From: Thermococcus sp. | Lineage (GTDB): Archaea; Methanobacteriota_B; Thermococci; Thermococcales; Thermococcaceae | Reading direction: 5' to 3' | Assembly: GCA_021160985.1 (NCBI GenBank) | Contig: JAGHBN010000171.1 | Coordinates: forward strand, 1 to 10,106 | Length of the DNA stretch: 10,106 bases | Shown here: one piece after another, positions 6,221 to 10,106 of the stretch | Layout: every line of letters starts with the position of its first letter | Numbering within the stretch: position 1 is the first letter of the stretch | Made by a program: the position numbers and the translations under genes | Notes under the pieces: model-generated | Databases searched by the model: none | Told to the model about the DNA's origin: nothing | Seen by the model: only the letters and a program-made list of their open reading frames with translations

Positions 6221-6234
6221 CGAAAGCTTTTTAG
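6221..6234 (+). promoter_or_regulatory. BRE and TATA box for the 7TM-DUF835 gene
   Basis: CGAAAG is followed by CTTTTTAG, giving a predicted start near 6253 and a leader of about 18 bases. That leader contains GGTGGT (6262-6267), the ribosome binding site of the gene at 6271. Confidence 0.5.
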
Positions 6235-6270
6235 TCAGTTTTACAATATCAAACTTATAGTGGTGGTCAT

Positions 6271-7359
6271 ATGTACGAAGAATCCATTGTCCTGTTTGGA
6301 CAAGTTATAAGTTTGATCATAGCGCTAGGAACCCTCGCGGTTCTTATACGCACGTATCTAACGCACAGGATGAGGGTCCTCCTTATATGGTCGGCCGCCT
6401 GGGTCTTTTTCATACTAATGCAGGTGGCCTTTTACACCGGAAATAAAGAAGGAGTTGCAATCTTTTATTCCCTTTTCTCGGGCGTTTTGATGTATGGAGT
6501 TTTAAGGTATCTGGGGGAGCATGAGGGCTTTGAAACGTCAATAAAGCCAGAGCTGATAGGGATTATCCCCCCTCTCTTTACCCTCTACGGCATGCTCCTA
6601 GCCCGTCTGGGACTCCCCTATAGTTTTTATTCTACCGAAGTGCCTTTTGTTGTCCTTTCCGGGATATTCTTCCTGTTCTCCGGCGGGGTCTTCCTGGCTA
6701 TGGGTAAAAAGCAGAGAACCAGCCGTTATCTTGGCATTGCAACGGCCGCGTTTGGTCTATTCGTTCTCCTTTATCCGGTAAGGTTGAGTTTTTCGGACGT
6801 TCGCTTTGCCGGACCCATCCACTTTAGTTCCGTATGGATAGCCCTAGGCACCGTGCTCTCCGCGGCCATGGCATTTTTCATGATCAAGCTTGTAACTTCC
6901 AGAGAGTTTTTGTTCATTGAAGGGCCCGTGGAATTAAAGGTCAATTTAGAACCCGGTGCCAGACTCTTAACCCCGCGGGAGTACGGCCAGATAAAGAAGG
7001 ACCTCAAGGATTATCCCGTGCTGGCATTCGTAAGGAGCCTCGACGTTCCAGAGAGGTGGGAAGTTTATTATTTGGGTACTGAAGGTGGCGAAGACCGACT
7101 TTCACCGACAAACCTTGCTCGCATGGCCCATATTGTGAATGAATACTTCAGGGAGGCAAGGAAAGAAGGCATTAATGGGGTTGTGGTGATAGACTGTCCC
7201 GAGTACCTGGTGATGTACAATGGCTTTGAGCCCATAGTGAAATTTTTGGCCTCGTTGAGGGACTCTGCACTGATAAACAACGGAATGCTCCTTGTAGTTG
7301 CTGACGAAAAAGCCTGGGATAAAGGCCAGATTGCAATTCTAAGGCGCATCCTCGGCTGA
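6271..7359 (+). CDS. Seven-helix membrane protein with C-terminal DUF835 domain, 362 aa
   Basis: Seven hydrophobic helices are visible at about residues 7-28, 35-55, 60-79, 93-112, 124-144, 151-170 and 186-209. They are followed by a soluble domain (about 225-362) that reads as DUF835. Its hallmarks are VVVIDCPEYLVMYNGFEPIV (304-323) and KFLASLRD (324-331), then a strand MLLVVAD and a final AILRRILG. DUF835 is common in Thermococcales and some methanogens, often joined to membrane or sensor modules. Its fold resembles a regulatory alpha/beta domain, and its biochemical role is unknown. The 7TM plus cytoplasmic domain layout resembles a membrane receptor, but no kinase or cyclase domain is present. 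The ATG at 6271 follows GGTGGT by 3 bases. It has its own promoter. I am sure of the architecture, not of the function. Confidence 0.85.
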   Translation: MYEESIVLFGQVISLIIALGTLAVLIRTYLTHRMRVLLIWSAAWVFFILMQVAFYTGNKEGVAIFYSLFSGVLMYGVLRYLGEHEGFETSIKPELIGIIPPLFTLYGMLLARLGLPYSFYSTEVPFVVLSGIFFLFSGGVFLAMGKKQRTSRYLGIATAAFGLFVLLYPVRLSFSDVRFAGPIHFSSVWIALGTVLSAAMAFFMIKLVTSREFLFIEGPVELKVNLEPGARLLTPREYGQIKKDLKDYPVLAFVRSLDVPERWEVYYLGTEGGEDRLSPTNLARMAHIVNEYFREARKEGINGVVVIDCPEYLVMYNGFEPIVKFLASLRDSALINNGMLLVVADEKAWDKGQIAILRRILG

Positions 7360-7365
7360 AATAAC

Positions 7366-7380
7366 CCGCTGAACAAGCGG
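7366..7380 (+). other. Small stem-loop after the DUF835 gene
   Basis: CCGCT-GAACA-AGCGG, five perfect pairs and a five-base loop, begins seven bases after the stop codon. No T-run follows closely, so calling it a terminator would be weak; it may simply stabilise the 3' end. The rest of the gap to the tRNA gene holds the tRNA promoter and nothing else I can support. Confidence 0.25.
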
Positions 7381-7487
7381 CCCAAAAGCCCAAATTTAAT
7401 ACGACCTGTTTCCCGGGCAGGAGATGTTTGAGGCCTGCAAATTCTTCCAATCCCGCAATAAACGACTGAACAGCTTTGAAAAGAAAC

Positions 7488-7502
7488 CGCAAACTTTATA
7501 AA
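7488..7502 (+). promoter_or_regulatory. BRE and TATA box for initiator tRNA-Met
   Basis: CCGCAAA followed by CTTTATAAA is a near-ideal archaeal promoter. The predicted start near 7525 leaves a leader of about 10 bases before the mature tRNA 5' end. Confidence 0.7.
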
Positions 7503-7534
7503 TCGGCTCCCCACTGATAAGTAACGGGTCAAGC

Positions 7535-7609
7535 AGCGGGGTGGGGCAGCTAGGAGTGCCCGCCGGGCTCATAACCCGGAGGTCGGAGGTTCAAATCCTC
7601 CCCCCGCTA
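7535..7609 (+). tRNA. Initiator tRNA-Met (CAT anticodon)
   Basis: The 75 bases fold into a complete cloverleaf. The acceptor stem is AGCGGGG (7535-7541) with CCCCGCT (7602-7608) and discriminator A7609. The D stem is GGGC/GCCC (7544-7547, 7558-7561). The anticodon stem is CCGGG/CCCGG with loop CTCATAA and anticodon CAT at 7570-7572. The T stem is GGAGG/CCTCC with loop TTCAAAT. The A1-T72 first pair and the three consecutive G-C pairs at the bottom of the anticodon stem are the marks of an archaeal initiator. It is therefore the start tRNA rather than elongator Met or Ile2. CCA is not encoded and no intron is present. The last three bases are shared, on the opposite strand, with the stop codon of the broken homing endonuclease. 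Confidence 0.97.
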
Positions 7610-8466
7610 TTTGGATGCATTTGTACGTTTGTGCTCTCTTTTATACATTTCAAGAAACTCCAGGGCTTCCTTCAGTTTGAGTTGCTTCCTTTGTATTGAA
7701 AATCCGACTTCCCTGTAAAAATTTAACACGCTCTGTCTCCTCAGAATTGTTATTCTGTACAAATCAGAGTTATATCGGTACATTTTGCCCCTAATTTTCA
7801 CTGGAGTGCCTTTTTTGTAGTGCAGGTAAATTTTTGAATCTATACTTAGTTCCTTTAGCAACTTCTCACAAAGTGTTAGCACCTCCAAGTCATAGTTCGA
7901 AGCGGATACTTGAAGCGTCCCTGAGTTTCTACTGAACATCACCGTTCCCTCACTGTCAAAGAACCCCTCAAAAATTCTCGTGGATACACCCTAGCGATCT
8001 CAAAGAGCTGTTCCTTTGGCCCTTTCAGGAACATGAACAGTTCCTTGCTGGTAACCTCAACCCACCACCTACCTGTCCTGTTCCTGTCGTGTTCAAAACC
8101 TGTCCTTGGATTTGCTCCAATGGATTTCAAAGCCCTCTCGAAACTCTCGGCGAAATCTCTGTCCACGACCTTCAGACGGATTCGGTACTGGTAATTCCTG
8201 TTACTAATAGAGGCATCACCGAGATAAACCCCGATTATATACGCCAGTCCGGGAGGGGGGCTTAAATTAACGCGCTTTGTTTTGTTAAAGGTGTTGTGGG
8301 TTCCCTTGCACCACCTAAGAACCGTCGCCTTGGAAACGGACACATCGAATTCATTTGCGATCTCCTGGCGAATCTCGGAGTAACTCAGAGCATTCTCCCG
8401 GAGCTCTATAACCCTGCCTTGGATTTTCTCAATCTCCTCGGGTGCCAGCTCCTTGAGTACTCTCAC
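7607..8466 (-). pseudogene. Frameshifted HTH-LAGLIDADG homing endonuclease
   Basis: Two reading frames together make one double-motif LAGLIDADG endonuclease of about 286 residues. Counted from the GTG at 8464-8466, a helix-turn-helix (SYSEIRQEIANEFDVSVSKA) lies at about residues 28-47. The first LAGLIDADG helix, LAYIIGVYLGDAS, lies at about 74-86 with a catalytic-type Asp84. The frame then runs to REFLRG and into a premature TGA at 7939-7941. In the neighbouring frame the protein continues FFDSEGTV, the second LAGLIDADG motif, then the usual second half ending NFYREVGFSIQRKQLKLKEA and a TAG at 7607-7609. One missing base in the GGGG run (minus strand of 7964-7967) explains the break. The start is uncertain: no clear ribosome binding site precedes the GTG, and the open frame extends to 8610, into the S15 leader. 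It was probably a selfish mobile gene, now or recently inactivated. Confidence 0.85.
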
Positions 8467-8522
8467 ATGAGTATGGTTTAGAGTCTTAGCTAAAACCCTT
8501 TGGACGGACGAGCCTATCCAGG

Positions 8523-8536
8523 CAAACCTTTTTAAA
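8523..8536 (+). promoter_or_regulatory. BRE and TATA box for rps15
   Basis: CAAAC followed by CTTTTTAAA places the transcription start near 8559 and gives a leader of about 45 bases. The element lies upstream of the divergent endonuclease remnant and could also serve it, since the minus strand reads GGTTTAAAAAGG. Confidence 0.5.
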
Positions 8537-8562
8537 CCTCTTATCAATTCCCAACGCGAAGG

Positions 8563-8586
8563 GGCGGCTGGCGGGAGCTGGCCGTC
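8563..8586 (+). promoter_or_regulatory. Hairpin in the rps15 mRNA leader, possible regulatory RNA element
   Basis: The leader can form a ten-pair stem: GGCGGCUGGC (8563-8572) with GCUGGCCGUC (8577-8586), closed by a GGGA loop that fits the GNRA pattern. Eight pairs around the loop (8565-8572 with 8577-8584) include a tandem U-G/G-U flanked by G-C pairs. It ends five bases before the GGAGGT ribosome binding site of rps15 and begins near the predicted 5' end of the transcript. Bacterial S15 represses its own mRNA by binding leader structures that mimic rRNA. Such control here is only an inference. Confidence 0.45.
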
Positions 8587-8603
8587 ACCGGGAGGTGTAT
8601 GGT

Positions 8604-9059
8604 ATGGCAAGGATACACGCGAGAAAGAGAGGTAAGTCAGGTTCTAAGAGGCCACCGAGGACCACCCCGCCGACCTGGGTTGACTATACGGCGGAAGAGG
8701 TTGAGGGGCTCGTTATCAAGCTCAGGAAGGAAGGCTACAGCACGGCGATGATAGGAACCATCCTCAGGGACCAGTACGGAATCCCGAGCGTCAAGCTCAT
8801 AACCGGCAAGAAGATAACCAAGATCCTTGAGGAGAACGGCCTCGCCCCGGAGATTCCGGAAGACCTCATGGCCCTTATCAGGAAGGCCGTCAAGCTCAGG
8901 AAGCACCTCGAGATGCACCCGAAGGACAAGCACTCGAGGCGCGGCCTCCAGCTCACCGAGAGCAAGATAAGGCGCCTCGTCAAGTACTACAGGAGAACCG
9001 GCAAGCTGCCGGCGAAGTGGCGCTACGATCCGGAGCAGGCCAAGCTGCTCGTCCGCTGA
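8604..9059 (+). CDS. rps15: 30S ribosomal protein S15 (uS15), archaeal type, 151 aa
   Basis: The N-terminus MARIHARKRGKSGSKRPPRT and a following helical segment (EEVEGLVIKLRKEGYSTAMI) form the archaeal/eukaryotic S13-S15 N-terminal domain. The C-terminal half carries the S15 signature HPKDKHSRRGLQLTESKIRR followed by LVKYYRRTGKLP (about 105-136). The length is that of the archaeal family. S15 binds the central domain of 16S rRNA and is a primary assembly protein of the small subunit. The ATG at 8604 has GGAGGT (8591-8596) 7 bases upstream. A GTG three codons earlier (8595) overlaps that site and is rejected. The GAN nuclease gene follows after 27 bases and is probably cotranscribed, an arrangement common in Thermococcales. 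A hairpin in the leader may affect translation. Confidence 0.97.
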   Translation: MARIHARKRGKSGSKRPPRTTPPTWVDYTAEEVEGLVIKLRKEGYSTAMIGTILRDQYGIPSVKLITGKKITKILEENGLAPEIPEDLMALIRKAVKLRKHLEMHPKDKHSRRGLQLTESKIRRLVKYYRRTGKLPAKWRYDPEQAKLLVR

Positions 9060-9086
9060 CCCTTTCCTTCTTCTTAAGGTGGTACC

Positions 9087-10106
9087 ATGGATAAGGGGGC
9101 CTTTTTGGAGAGGGTCAGGGAAGGAGCCGAACTCATAAAGATGCACATAGAGTTAGGGCACACTATCCGGCTTATCTCACACCGCGATGCGGACGGAATA
9201 ACGGCGGGCGCTGTTCTCGCCAGGGCCATCGCGCGTGAAGGAGGAAGCTTTCAGCTCAGCATTGTCAAGCAGGTGAGCGAGGAACTGATAGACGAGCTTG
9301 CCAGGGAGAAGAGGGAGATATACGTCTTCAGCGACCTCGGCAGCGGCTCAATGGGGCTCATAGAAAAGCGGCTGGACTTCGCGACGGTTGTCGTTGCCGA
9401 CCACCACCCGCCGGAGAAGGAGCGCTTTCAGGAGGAGAGCCACCACCTCGTCAACCCCGTGCCCTTTGGAGCAAACAGCGTCCGCGATTTAAGCGGCTCT
9501 GGCGTTGCATACCTCATAGCAAAGGAGATGAACCGGGACAGCAGGGATTTAGCATACACGGCCCTCGTCGGGGCAGTAGGGGATATGCAGGAAATCGACG
9601 GACAGTTCCACGGAATGAACCTCGACATCATCGAGGACGGCAAAGATGCAGGCATACTCGAAGTCAGGAAGGAGCTCCGACTGTTCGGCAGGGAGAGCAG
9701 GCCCCTGTACCAGATGCTCGCCTACTCCACCAACCCGGAACTCCCGGAGATAACCGGTGACGAGAGGAGGGCCATAGAGTGGCTGCGCTCAAAGGGCTTT
9801 GATCCAGAGATGCATTACTGGCAGCTCCGCGAGGAGGAGAAAAGGAAGCTCCACGATGCGCTCGTCGTCCACCTGATAAAGCACGAGGCCCCGAAAGAGG
9901 CCATAGACAGGCTTATAGGTGACGTCGTTGTAAGCCCCCTCTATCCGGAGGGAGACCCGAGGCACGAGGCAAGGGAGTTTGCCACCCTCCTGAACGCGAC
10001 CGGAAGGCTGAATGCCGGAACTCTGGGCGTCGCGATATGCCTCGGCGACGAAGAGGCGTACAGGAAAGCGAGGAAGATGCTCGAGGAATACAAGAGGGAG
10101 CAGATA
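9087..10106 (+). CDS. gan: GAN, RecJ-like DHH-family single-strand nuclease (3' end beyond window)
   Basis: The first 340 codons are open to the window edge. DHH phosphoesterase motifs appear in order: SHRDADG (31-37, Asp34 and Asp36), FSDLGSG (81-87, Asp83), the name-giving DHH at 105-107 within VVVADHHPPE, and GAVGDMQE (162-169, Asp166). These form the two-metal (usually Mn2+) active site. The DHHA1 signature NATGRLNAG appears at 303-311. In Thermococcales this RecJ relative is the GINS-associated nuclease. It is a 5'-3' single-strand DNA exonuclease that binds the GINS complex of the CMG helicase, with proposed roles in replication and repair. The start ATG follows GGTGGT by 3 bases. Full-length relatives are around 450-480 residues, so perhaps a quarter is missing on the right. 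Its place directly after S15 is the usual order and supports GAN over other DHH proteins. Confidence 0.92.
   Translation, partial: MDKGAFLERVREGAELIKMHIELGHTIRLISHRDADGITAGAVLARAIAREGGSFQLSIVKQVSEELIDELAREKREIYVFSDLGSGSMGLIEKRLDFATVVVADHHPPEKERFQEESHHLVNPVPFGANSVRDLSGSGVAYLIAKEMNRDSRDLAYTALVGAVGDMQEIDGQFHGMNLDIIEDGKDAGILEVRKELRLFGRESRPLYQMLAYSTNPELPEITGDERRAIEWLRSKGFDPEMHYWQLREEEKRKLHDALVVHLIKHEAPKEAIDRLIGDVVVSPLYPEGDPRHEAREFATLLNATGRLNAGTLGVAICLGDEEAYRKARKMLEEYKREQI

Noticed and set aside
7424..7501. A 25-codon rightward frame (ATG to TAA) before the tRNA gene, with an AAATTTAATA about 27 bases upstream that would make it leaderless.
   Set aside because: Its end is the tRNA TATA box itself, its composition is unremarkable and no family resemblance is seen. 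Chance is the simplest explanation without conservation or expression data.
7607..7942. The 3' half of the endonuclease as a separate functional gene starting at the ATG overlapping the TGA.
   Set aside because: Started there, it lacks the second LAGLIDADG catalytic motif FFDSEG, which lies just upstream in the same frame. A broken single gene explains both pieces.
8480..8500. TTAGCTAA-centred imperfect palindrome upstream of the endonuclease GTG.
   Set aside because: Only an eight-base perfect core with mismatched flanks, in a gene that is already broken; no support for an operator.
1..10106. CRISPR arrays, insertion sequences, toxin-antitoxin or defence systems.
   Set aside because: No spaced direct repeats, transposase motifs or nuclease/toxin pairs were seen. 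Long open frames opposite the real genes lack ribosome binding sites and family resemblance and are frame shadows.

Overview
The window reads as a hyperthermophilic euryarchaeon of the order Thermococcales, most likely Thermococcus. The reasons are GGTGA/GGAGG ribosome binding sites, AT-rich TATA boxes preceded by purine-rich BREs, and a set of genes typical of that order: archaeal S15, a GINS-associated DHH nuclease, aconitase-X type phosphomevalonate dehydratase, class III signal-peptide proteins, DUF835, and a LAGLIDADG gene with an N-terminal helix-turn-helix (HTH). No database search was run. All assignments rest on recognising motifs and on synteny.

Layout, left to right. Positions 1-966 (minus strand) hold the 5' part of a HEAT-like protein and two tandem 93-residue pilin-like proteins with QGA(V/I)EY class III signal peptides. 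Around 1018 a palindromic TATATA may serve both the pilin pair and a rightward HTH protein (1085-1651) of unknown function. The HTH gene runs tail to tail into a leftward block (4504 to 1638): phosphomevalonate dehydratase large and small subunits, then a zinc-ribbon M50 (site-2 protease-like) membrane metalloprotease. Next comes a leftward AIM24/TIGR00266 family gene with a GTG start. Then two rightward, separately promoted membrane protein genes follow: an orphan two-helix protein with a palindrome over its predicted transcription start, and a seven-helix DUF835 protein.

From 7490 to the end is translation and replication housekeeping with one guest. There is an initiator tRNA-Met gene, then a leftward LAGLIDADG homing endonuclease split by a one-base frameshift, whose stop codon lies inside the 3' end of the tRNA gene. 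Then come ribosomal protein S15 and the 5' two thirds or so of a RecJ-like GAN nuclease. The S15 mRNA leader contains a strong hairpin just upstream of the Shine-Dalgarno sequence.

Most of the window is ordinary core genome. The parts that deserve attention are the S15 leader hairpin, the nearly intact but frameshifted endonuclease beside the initiator tRNA, the palindrome at the 5500 promoter, the cysteine-bearing tandem pilin-like pair and the 7TM-DUF835 protein. I saw no CRISPR array, insertion sequence, toxin-antitoxin pair or defence island.
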